Shown here piece after piece: positions 1 to 5,879 of a stretch of 12,460 nt of DNA. The position numbers and the translations under genes are program-made. The notes under the pieces were generated by a model, which had not been told where the DNA came from, ran no database searches, and was given only the letters and a program-made list of their open reading frames with translations. This DNA is from CAZTPJ01 sp964614515 (GTDB lineage: Bacteria; Planctomycetota; Phycisphaerae; Phycisphaerales; UBA1924). The stretch spans positions 1 to 12,460 of the forward strand of contig CAZTPJ010000092.1 in NCBI GenBank assembly GCA_964614515.1, in the 5' to 3' direction. Position 1 is the stretch's first letter. Each line of letters opens with the position of its first letter.

Positions 1-1288
1 CGGCATGACGAGCCACGCGGCGGTGGTCGCGCGCGGGTGGGGCAAGTGCTGCGTGGTCGGCGCGGGTGACTTGCACATTGACTCTCGCGCGGGCAAGATT
101 TCCGTCAACGGACACACGCTCGATCGCGACAGCACGATCTCGCTCGACGGGACGACGGGCGAGGTTCTTGAAGGTGTTGTGCCACGGATCGAGCCGGCGC
201 TGTCCGGCGATTTCTCGAAACTGATGAAGTGGGCGGACAAGTACCGACGCCTGGGCATCCGCGCGAACGCCGACACCGGCCCCGATGCGACGCGCGCCCG
301 CGACTTCGGCGCTGAGGGCATCGGTCTGTGCCGCACGGAGCACATGTTCTTTGAGGGCGACCGCATCCTCGCCATGCGCGAGATGATCCTCGCCGACACC
401 GTCGAAGCACGCAAAAAAGCCCTCAAGAAACTCCTCCCCTATCAACGCGACGACTTCATCAAGATTTTCACGGCCATGAAGGGCCTGCCCGTCACCATTC
501 GCCTGCTTGATCCACCGTTGCACGAGTTCCTCCCCAACGAAGAGGACTCGCAGAAGGAAATGGCGGAGGTGATGGGCATGGAGGTCTCCAAGGTCCGTCA
601 GCGCGTGGCGCAACTGCATGAGGCCAACCCCATGCTCGGCCATCGCGGCTGCCGACTCTGCGTGACGTATCCCGAGATTCTTGAGATGCAGGTCCGCGCG
701 ATCGTCGAGGCTGCCATCGACTGCCTTCGCAGCAACATCAAGGCGATTCCGGAGATCATGCACCCGCTCGTGGGCACACGCGCTGAACTCGCCCTGCTTC
801 GCAGACTTACGGAAGAAACCATCGCGGCCGTCAAGGAAGAACTCGATTACTCGCCGAAACTCGACATCAAGATCGGCACGATGATCGAAGTGCCCCGCGC
901 CGCGCTCACGGCCAACGAAATCGCGGAAGTCTCGGACTTCTTCTCCTTCGGCACCAACGACCTGACGCAGATGACCTTTGGCTATTCGCGCGATGACATC
1001 GCCGGCTTCCTGCCGGACTATCTCCGACGCGACATCCTTCCGACGGACCCGTTCCAGTCGCTGGATCAGACGGGCGTTGGGCAGCTTGTGGAAGTGGCCG
1101 TGGAGCGCGGGCGCGAGACCAATGCGAACATCAAGATCGGCATCTGCGGCGAACACGGCGGTGACCCTGCGTCGATTGACTTCTTCAGCCGCGTGGGCCT
1201 TGATTATGTTTCGTGTTCACCGTTCCGCGTGCCCATCGCCCGCCTCGCCGCAGCGCAGGCGGCGCTGAAGGCGGAGGGGAAGAAGTAA
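1..1288 (+). CDS. ppdK: Pyruvate, phosphate dikinase, C-terminal part (5' end outside window)
   Basis: The enzyme interconverts pyruvate, ATP and phosphate with phosphoenolpyruvate, AMP and pyrophosphate in the cytoplasm. The reading frame is already open at base 2 and ends at TAA 1286-1288. The first residues are GMTSH, the swivelling phosphohistidine motif; the catalytic His codon is at 14-16. Downstream is the PEP/pyruvate TIM-barrel domain with RLLDPPLHEFLP, GLCRTEHMFF, GTMIEVPRAA and FGTNDLTQMTFGYSRDD. Near the C-terminus is ICGEHGGDP, whose Cys (codon 1145-1147) is the proton donor in this family. The ATP-grasp N-terminal half must lie left of the window, so the apparent ATG at base 5 is internal. 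About 429 residues are visible out of a usual 870-900. The spacing and order of motifs fit PPDK rather than PTS enzyme I or PEP synthase. No frame disruption is seen. Confidence 0.96.
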   Translation, partial: GMTSHAAVVARGWGKCCVVGAGDLHIDSRAGKISVNGHTLDRDSTISLDGTTGEVLEGVVPRIEPALSGDFSKLMKWADKYRRLGIRANADTGPDATRARDFGAEGIGLCRTEHMFFEGDRILAMREMILADTVEARKKALKKLLPYQRDDFIKIFTAMKGLPVTIRLLDPPLHEFLPNEEDSQKEMAEVMGMEVSKVRQRVAQLHEANPMLGHRGCRLCVTYPEILEMQVRAIVEAAIDCLRSNIKAIPEIMHPLVGTRAELALLRRLTEETIAAVKEELDYSPKLDIKIGTMIEVPRAALTANEIAEVSDFFSFGTNDLTQMTFGYSRDDIAGFLPDYLRRDILPTDPFQSLDQTGVGQLVEVAVERGRETNANIKIGICGEHGGDPASIDFFSRVGLDYVSCSPFRVPIARLAAAQAALKAEGKK

Positions 1289-1302
1289 GATCCCCGTACC
1301 AT

Positions 1303-1382
1303 CATCGAAGTCCGCTTCGGACTTCGATGCTTCGGTGTTGAACTGCGTCCCAGCATCGAAGTCGGAGGAACCGACTTCGATG
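1303..1382. repeat. Two tandem hairpins sharing the arm CATCGAAGTC
   Basis: Two perfect stem-loops lie just after the ppdK stop. The first has 12-base arms at 1303-1314 and 1318-1329 with a 3-base loop. The second has 12-base arms at 1354-1365 and 1371-1382 with loop AGGAA. Both stems start with CATCGAAGTC, so this 10-mer occurs four times, alternating in orientation. There is no T-tract on either side, so they are not canonical intrinsic terminators. They could still stall or insulate transcription between the converging ppdK and STAS-like genes. They resemble repetitive extragenic palindromes. Confidence 0.75.
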
Positions 1383-1411
1383 GCACGCACGAAGCGCAAG
1401 CGAGTGTGCCT

Positions 1412-1441
1412 CTTCGCCCGTCGGGGCGCCCGATTGTTGCC
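1412..1441. repeat. Dispersed intergenic repeat, copy 1
   Basis: The stretch reads CTTCGCCCG, T, CGGGGCGC, C, CGAT, T, GTTGCC. It matches 8704-8732 except for one extra T and two substitutions. Similarity continues weakly to the right, where the hairpin present in copy 2 has decayed. It lies between the convergent ends of ppdK and the STAS-like gene, 25 bases from the latter's stop codon. Confidence 0.7.
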
Positions 1442-1466
1442 AGGGGCATGAGTCCCACTAACCGGA

Positions 1467-1826
1467 TCAGGTCCGAGGGCCATGCTGTGTGCTCAGGCGG
1501 ATTCCGCGCTGGTAGCGATCAAACGCCTTGTCCCATGCTTCCTGAACGAGATCGGATGTCGTTGCGACGAAGACGTGTTCCCGGAACTGGTCCAGTCCAA
1601 CCGCGGCAAGGATTGACATCACCAGCGCATTGGCGAATGAAGGCGTCATCCGCTGCGCCGCCGTCAAATCAAGCCGAACAGACTCGCCTCGCTGCAGCGC
1701 GCTCACGGTCTCGGTGGCCATTTGCAGACCAGCGGAGACGGTGTTGAGCGTGGGTTCCACGGCACGGACTTCATGCACTGGCGTCGCCATCGGACTGCAT
1801 TCTATCTCCCGATCCGTGCGAAGCAT
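1467..1826 (-). CDS. Small STAS-like (DUF4325-type) domain protein
   Basis: A 119-residue soluble protein. Residues about 49-73 (SVRLDLTAAQRMTPSFANAL and following) have the strand-turn-helix pattern of DUF4325/STAS-like domains, in which a hydrophobic strand is followed by a T/S-x-S-F turn and a helix. STAS-type proteins serve as anti-anti-sigma factors or other phospho-switch partners of HATPase kinases. The neighbouring upstream gene encodes exactly such an ATPase; its TGA ends 3 bases before this ATG, so the two are very likely co-translated. The start is uncertain. The ATG at 1826 has AAGG directly against it, and an ATG at residue 13 (giving 107 residues) has GGGAG about 15 bases upstream. 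The family call rests on recalled pattern, not a search. The target of the switch is unknown. Confidence 0.72.
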   Translation of the reverse strand: MLRTDREIECSPMATPVHEVRAVEPTLNTVSAGLQMATETVSALQRGESVRLDLTAAQRMTPSFANALVMSILAAVGLDQFREHVFVATTSDLVQEAWDKAFDRYQRGIRLSTQHGPRT

Positions 1827-1829
1827 CCT

Positions 1830-2678
1830 TCAGGCGTTGAACCGCGCGTTGACGAGAGTTCCGGGCAAGCCTCCCGCGAAAGGTCGGTCGATCGGGTCGG
1901 ACACACCTTGGAACACGGTGATCGAATCGCCGCTGACGATCGCCAGATCCCCGCCGCCACCTTCGCAATAGGTGCGCAGTTCAAAGAGCCCGACGCCGGA
2001 GTTTGGTTCGCCGAGCCTGTTCAGTTGCCCGGGTGGTGTTCCGGTAATGCCTTCGCCTGTTGCGCGGACGATTGCCATGTGGTCGGTCGAGATGTGGGCA
2101 TGGGGCGGATTCTTGGTGATGTGCCCGCGGATCGTCTGGCCCAGGTCGAGGACACTCAGTTCGATCGTGCGCTTCATCCGGTAGACGGTTCCAGCGACAA
2201 TGCACCCGATCGGCGATTCCGCATGCGAGAGGGCGTTACGAACGACCTCGTCTACGTGGTCCGCGAGCCGGCCCCGCAACCCCAACGGCAAGCCACCGAA
2301 CTCCAACTCCCAGGCGGATGCCAGTTCATCCGCGAATGAAGAGGATGGTCGCTCAATCTGGCGTACTGGCACAATTCGAGGCGATGGCGATAGTTGAACT
2401 TGCTCTTCGGTTTGGAAGAAGTCCAACAGCCCGCTCCTGACGATGTAATCTCGGCATTCGTGAGTCTGTGGCAAGAGGAGAACTGCACGACGATCCGCAA
2501 GGCAGCCGATCGCTGCTATGGCCGCCAAAGCGTATGGGCGAACGAGTTGCAGATCCCGCAAATCAACGCGAGACGGCGCCATGGCCATCGCGGGCCGCAG
2601 TTCGTTCAACGCACTCCAGATCAGGCTCCCTGCTGCGAAGTCACCCGCATCTGCACCCCATATCCGAATCTCCTTCAT
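1830..2678 (-). CDS. STAS-like plus HATPase (GHKL) domain protein, putative serine kinase/anti-sigma-type switch
   Basis: A 282-residue protein with two domains. Residues about 35-90 (VDLRDLQLVRPYALAAIAAI, then RDYIVRSGLLDFF) look like a degenerate STAS-like module. Residues about 138-280 form a GHKL ATPase fold: N-box DEVVRNALSHA with E144, N148 and H152; G1 box LDLGQTIRG with D178 and G180; G2 box NSGVGLFEL with G228, G230 and L231; and a late G-T at 273-274. There is no dimerisation/His phosphoacceptor domain and no membrane segment, so it resembles the stand-alone SpoIIAB/RsbW-like class rather than a sensor histidine kinase. The start at 2678 is chosen because its ATG overlaps the glyS TGA as ATGA; an upstream in-frame extension would lie wholly inside glyS. 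The next gene starts 3 bases after the stop and encodes a STAS-like partner. Kinase activity and target are inferred. Confidence 0.82.
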   Translation of the reverse strand: MKEIRIWGADAGDFAAGSLIWSALNELRPAMAMAPSRVDLRDLQLVRPYALAAIAAIGCLADRRAVLLLPQTHECRDYIVRSGLLDFFQTEEQVQLSPSPRIVPVRQIERPSSSFADELASAWELEFGGLPLGLRGRLADHVDEVVRNALSHAESPIGCIVAGTVYRMKRTIELSVLDLGQTIRGHITKNPPHAHISTDHMAIVRATGEGITGTPPGQLNRLGEPNSGVGLFELRTYCEGGGGDLAIVSGDSITVFQGVSDPIDRPFAGGLPGTLVNARFNA

Positions 2679-4258
2679 CCCAGCCGCTCCCCGACATACT
2701 CGACCACGCGATCCAGCGCGATGCGTTCCTGGAGGCCGGTGTCGCGGTCGCGGACGGTGACGGTCTGGTCGGTGAGTGTCTGGCCGTCGATGGTGAAGCA
2801 GAAGGGGCATCCGGCCTCATCCATTCGCGCGTAGCGTTTGCCGATGCTTTGTTTGGCGTCGGTCTCGATGAAGCCCGCGTGGCCGTAGCGCTTCGCAAGG
2901 TCCGCGTGCAGGCGTTCGGCGATGTCGGGCATGCCGTCCTTGTTAACAAGCGGGAACACGGCCGCCTTGATCGGCGCGAGTCGCGGATGAATCTTAAGAA
3001 ACTCCGGCGATGGGCGCGACTCATCGCGCGTGTAGGCCTCGCAGAGGATGGCCAGCGCGCCGCGATCGAGGCCGGCGGCCGGTTCGATGCAGTGGGGAAT
3101 ATAACGTTCACCTTTGCGCGAGCCGTTGGGCAGGAGTTCGCCGCGATCGGTGTCGAAGTAATCGAGTTTCGCGCCGCTGGCGTTCTGGTGCTGTGTGAGG
3201 TCATAGCACCCGCGATGGGCGACGCCTTCGAGTTCGCCGAATCCAGGGGCCGTGAAGGGAAAGCGATATTCGACATCGCATGTGCCAGTGGAATAGTGCG
3301 AGAGTTCGTCCTTGGCGTGTTCGCGGAGTTGGAGATTGTCGGACGACAGCCCGAGGCTGCGCCACCATTCCATGCGGAAATCCCGCCAGAACTCGTACCA
3401 CGACTGCGAATCATCGGGATGGCAGAAGAACTCGAGTTCGGCCTGTTCAAACTCGCGCGAGCGATAGGTAAAGTTGCGGGGAGTCACTTCGTTGCGGAAT
3501 GACTTGCCGGTGTTGCCAATGCCAAAGGGCATCTTGACGCGCGTGGTATCCACGACGTTCTTGAACTGGACGAAAATGCCTTGGGCAGTTTCGGGGCGGA
3601 GATAGGCCGCGTCCTCCTCGGTTCCAGTTGCACCCACGATCGTCTTGAACATCAGGTTGAACTGGCGAGGCTCTGTAAGTCCGCCCTTCTCCTCGCAGTT
3701 CGGACATGGACAAGCCAATCGCCCTGCTTCGTTGAGGTGCGTGAAGGAATCATGCCTAAACTGGACTTCCTCTTGTTGGTTAGCTGCAATCAATTTATCA
3801 ATCTTTTTGTGATGCTTCTGTCGGATCTGCTCGTGCGAAGCGACATCGCAGAAGAGCCAAGTTGAGCGCTTGTCAGGCACAAATGGATTAATATCCAGTT
3901 GCACCACATTCAGATGGTCTGCGCGAAAGCGAGCTTTGCAGTGTCGGCAGTCCACCATCGGATCATTAAAACCACCAACATGCCCGCTCGCCTCCCACAC
4001 CTTCGGGTGTTGGATGATGCAGGTCTCGACGGGGACGCAGCGGACCCTTTCGCCGTTTGGTCCTTTGCGGCCCCAGCACGGGTTCATGATCATGTCCTGC
4101 CACCAGGCGTCGCGGAGGTTCTTCTTGAGTTGTGAGCCGAGGGGGCCGTAGTCCCAAAAGCCGTTGATCCCGCCGTAGATTTCGGAGGCCTGGTAGATGA
4201 AGCCTCTGCGTTTGCAGAGGGCCATGAGGGCGTCCATTGACTTGACCGATTCAGACAT
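2675..4258 (-). CDS. glyS: Glycine--tRNA ligase, class II homodimeric type
   Basis: Charges tRNA-Gly with glycine using ATP in the cytoplasm. At 527 residues it is a full-length dimeric GlyRS, not the alpha2-beta2 type. The N-terminus contains GFWDYGPLGSQLKKN, part of the motif 1 region (about 33-48). Then come VDCRHCKARFRADHL (102-116), LRPETAQGIFVQF (220-232), motif 2 FRNEVTPRNFTYRSREFEQA (254-273) and motif 3 IEPAAGLDR (391-399). The C-terminal anticodon-binding domain follows from about 424 (HPRLAPIKAAVFPL) to DRVVEYVGERLG. Two Cys clusters (CRHC, CPCPNC) sit in the insertion that is common in this type. The start at 4258 is preferred because GGAGG lies 7 bases upstream; an upstream ATG 15 codons earlier lacks this and adds an unlikely leader. 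The stop overlaps the next gene's ATG by 4 bases, which suggests translational coupling. Confidence 0.97.
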   Translation of the reverse strand: MSESVKSMDALMALCKRRGFIYQASEIYGGINGFWDYGPLGSQLKKNLRDAWWQDMIMNPCWGRKGPNGERVRCVPVETCIIQHPKVWEASGHVGGFNDPMVDCRHCKARFRADHLNVVQLDINPFVPDKRSTWLFCDVASHEQIRQKHHKKIDKLIAANQQEEVQFRHDSFTHLNEAGRLACPCPNCEEKGGLTEPRQFNLMFKTIVGATGTEEDAAYLRPETAQGIFVQFKNVVDTTRVKMPFGIGNTGKSFRNEVTPRNFTYRSREFEQAELEFFCHPDDSQSWYEFWRDFRMEWWRSLGLSSDNLQLREHAKDELSHYSTGTCDVEYRFPFTAPGFGELEGVAHRGCYDLTQHQNASGAKLDYFDTDRGELLPNGSRKGERYIPHCIEPAAGLDRGALAILCEAYTRDESRPSPEFLKIHPRLAPIKAAVFPLVNKDGMPDIAERLHADLAKRYGHAGFIETDAKQSIGKRYARMDEAGCPFCFTIDGQTLTDQTVTVRDRDTGLQERIALDRVVEYVGERLG

Positions 4259-4355
4259 CGCTTGGCCTCCGCCGTTGTGACCGCACCCGGCCGTGACTGG
4301 CACGGGCGGGAACCCCGCCGCCCATCCGTCTCACGGCGTGTTGCGTCCGGCCCCG

Positions 4356-4361
4356 ACTATA
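4356..4361 (-). promoter_or_regulatory. Candidate -10 box for the glyS operon
   Basis: Read on the minus strand this is TATAGT, a 5/6 match to TATAAT, about 98 bases upstream of the glyS ATG. No clear -35 lies at 16-18 bases, so it is only a candidate. The same heptamer TATAGTC also occurs directly upstream of the gene at 9042. Confidence 0.35.
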
Positions 4362-4683
4362 GGAATCCGCCCGCTCGGACCGCAGGCACGGCGAACAACG
4401 GCCACGGGCGGCCGACTGCGTCATTCGTCGTCAAATCTTCGCGCCGCGAGCCGCGTCGGGCGGACTGTTTCCGGGAAGAGTGAACCGCTGCCGACAGGTC
4501 GCCCACATGTTGCTCACGGCCGTTGGGCCGAGATCGAGGATTGGGCTTACGCGTGCTTTCGTGGCTATGACGGCTTCGTTTTGCCGATTGCAGGCTGAAA
4601 AACGGGCGACCGAGGCGCAGGCGGTTGCGTAGCGACTCTCATCGTTCTTGACGTGTCCTATTCAGTTGAGATCGATTCTGATT

Positions 4684-4866
4684 GGGATTGCCCGATAACA
4701 ATGGGTGAAATTCCCTATGGCATTCTTCGCGCTACCTTTGCTATCTTCCCCGCTTACAGAAATGCCCTGTGCGTGGACCGGGGCCTTGAGAGCGAAGTTT
4801 CACTGATCCCTCCTCTCTCCTCCAGCCGGTCCGTGCCCCGCGTTGGCGTGCGGATCGGCTTTTTTG
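4684..4866 (+). ncRNA. Possible small RNA ending at an intrinsic terminator
   Basis: This is a hypothesis. A strong + strand terminator (4824-4865) has no + strand gene upstream of it in the window after ppdK. A TTGACG at 4648-4653 with a weak -10 (TCGATT, 4672-4677, 18-base spacer) would start RNA near 4684, giving about 180 nt. Local pairing is available: GGGAT 4684-4688 with ATCCC 4806-4810, GTGAAA 4705-4710 with TTTCAC 4798-4803, and CTTCGC 4735-4740 with GCGAAG 4792-4797, which nest in order. The size would suit a 6S-like RNA, but I see no diagnostic 6S sequence. Confidence 0.25.
4824..4865 (+). terminator. Rho-independent terminator
   Basis: Bases 4825-4836 pair with 4848-4859 in a 12-bp stem that includes three G-U pairs; A4824 can also pair with T4860. 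The loop is 11 bases. Six consecutive T follow at 4860-4865. This is the best canonical terminator in the window, yet no + strand coding gene ends nearby. Confidence 0.7.
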
Positions 4867-4987
4867 ACGGGTGAATGGGTGGCTCGCCACTCCGTGGCGG
4901 GACTTTGCCCCGAATGCGTGGCCTTGGCTGCTGCCCATCGAGTACACGAGGCCGGCACATCACGTCCTTGAACTGAAGACGAGCGCC

Positions 4988-5010
4988 GACCGCTCGCGGA
5001 GCGAGCGGTC
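4988..5010. repeat. Perfect 10-bp GC-rich hairpin
   Basis: GACCGCTCGC at 4988-4997 and its exact reverse complement at 5001-5010 are separated by GGA. There is no T-tract. It lies in the leader region of the DUF4198-like gene and looks like a short palindromic intergenic element. Confidence 0.65.
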
Positions 5011-5027
5011 CACCCGGACACTCCAGA

Positions 5028-5047
5028 TTTGCCTCTTCGCAGGCAAA
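5028..5047. promoter_or_regulatory. Inverted repeat upstream of the secreted-protein operon
   Basis: TTTGCCT (5028-5034) and AGGCAAA (5041-5047) form a perfect 7-base inverted repeat with a 6-base spacer, ending 49 bases before the start codon at 5097. It overlaps a weak -35-like TTGCCT (5029-5034) whose best -10 is only TCCGAT (5052-5057). It could be an operator or an RNA hairpin. Confidence 0.35.
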
Positions 5048-5096
5048 CACATCCGATTTCCGATACCATGGGCCGCAGTTCCACGGGAGGCTCACG

Positions 5097-5879
5097 ATGC
5101 GCATCCACATCGCGGCGTTGGTCATTACGGCCGTAGCCGCACAGGCTCAGACGGTTCGCTTTCTCGTCCCCGACACGCACGGGCCTGCGCCGAACGCGCC
5201 GTTGACGATCAGCCTTGAAGCGGATCGTGCGCCCGCCCCGTGGCCACAGGATCGGTGCGAGTGGCTGTTTGTCAAGGGAAGCGGGCGGATCGCCAATCGT
5301 CACGATGTTGTGCCGGATCAGCCCGCCAGCGAGGCCGTCACCATCACGGCCTCGGCCAACGGCGTGACGCTTGTGGGTCTTGAGCTCCGGCCGGTGATCG
5401 AGTCGATCCCGCGAGAGACTCTGATGAAGAGCCTTCCGGGACTCGTAGCCGATGTCCCCCCCCTGCCGAATCGCGAGGTCATTCGTGTTCGCCGGCGTGA
5501 GTCGCTCTCCACGCACCTGCGCGTCGAGCCGAACGGCGGGCACTCACCAGTCGCGACGCAAAAGAACGGCCTGAACGTCGAGATGCGAGCCATGTTCGAT
5601 CCGACGATGGCCACGCCCGGCAGCGACCTGCCCGTTCGCGTCTATGCGGATGGTTCGGGCGCATCGGGGATCAGGATTCACGCGGAATGTCTCGATGGCG
5701 GCGCGGCAACGATCGTCATCGCCGACGGCGCGGGCATCGCCTATCTCCCCATCACGCACACCGGGCGTTGGCGCATTCAGGCCCACACGGCCAGGCCCGC
5801 GCCGCCCGGCTCGGACTTTGACATCACGCTGTATTCATCGACGATGACCTTTGAAGTGACCAAGGAGGCCGTGCGATGA
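5097..5879 (+). CDS. Exported DUF4198-like protein
   Basis: A 260-residue protein of unknown function. A signal peptide is clear: MRIHIAALVITAVAAQA with a probable cut after residue 17 (AQA|Q). The mature part is beta-rich. The C-terminal third (about 155-255) carries an Ig-like/transthyretin-like pattern, a G-A-G-I-A-Y-L-P-I turn followed by TGRWRIQAHTA and a final YSSTMTFEV strand, resembling DUF4198-type periplasmic proteins that some annotations link to nickel/cobalt uptake. No transporter gene is nearby, so a metal role is not supported here. The start is well supported by GGGAGG 6 bases upstream of ATG. The TGA overlaps the next gene's ATG (ATGA at 5876-5879), so the two exported proteins are probably made together. 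No membrane anchor or lipobox Cys is seen. The DUF4198 match is by recalled pattern and is moderate. Confidence 0.75.
   Translation: MRIHIAALVITAVAAQAQTVRFLVPDTHGPAPNAPLTISLEADRAPAPWPQDRCEWLFVKGSGRIANRHDVVPDQPASEAVTITASANGVTLVGLELRPVIESIPRETLMKSLPGLVADVPPLPNREVIRVRRRESLSTHLRVEPNGGHSPVATQKNGLNVEMRAMFDPTMATPGSDLPVRVYADGSGASGIRIHAECLDGGAATIVIADGAGIAYLPITHTGRWRIQAHTARPAPPGSDFDITLYSSTMTFEVTKEAVR

Larger units (their letters stand above)
4259..5096. other. 838-base divergent intergenic region without a convincing protein gene
   Basis: The region separates glyS (-) from the DUF4198-like gene (+). Short open frames exist on both strands, but their translations are low-complexity Arg/Pro/Gly-rich or lack recognisable domains and ribosome binding sites, so I call none. 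It holds a candidate glyS -10 box near 4356, a less GC-rich stretch at about 4640-4800, an intrinsic terminator on the + strand at 4824-4865, a perfect hairpin at 4988-5010 and a 7-base inverted repeat at 5028-5047. I saw no tRNA, tmRNA, SRP RNA or RNase P signature. Confidence 0.6.

Noticed and set aside
1830..2339. + strand open frame of about 205 codons starting at 1722, opposite the ATPase/STAS genes
   Set aside because: No domain pattern and no ribosome binding site; the minus-strand genes explain the region.
2468..3502. Long + strand open frame of 344 codons opposite glyS and the ATPase gene
   Set aside because: It lies antisense to two well-supported genes, and its translation has no recognised domain. 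High GC content commonly opens such mirror frames.
4258..4340. T-box-like leader ahead of glyS
   Set aside because: No T-box sequence or specifier-loop geometry; only a GC hairpin is present.
4293..4598. Possible 101-residue protein in the divergent gap
   Set aside because: Starts in the glyS leader, has Arg/Gly/Pro-rich sequence without domain features and no Shine-Dalgarno.
4745..4770. CCCCGCTTACAGAAA, faintly similar to RNase P RNA segments
   Set aside because: None of the other conserved RNase P core segments is present within 400 bases.
4653..4874. Possible 73-residue protein ending just past the terminator
   Set aside because: The frame runs through the terminator hairpin and T-tract, and no ribosome binding site precedes it. 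A non-coding transcript is the better reading.
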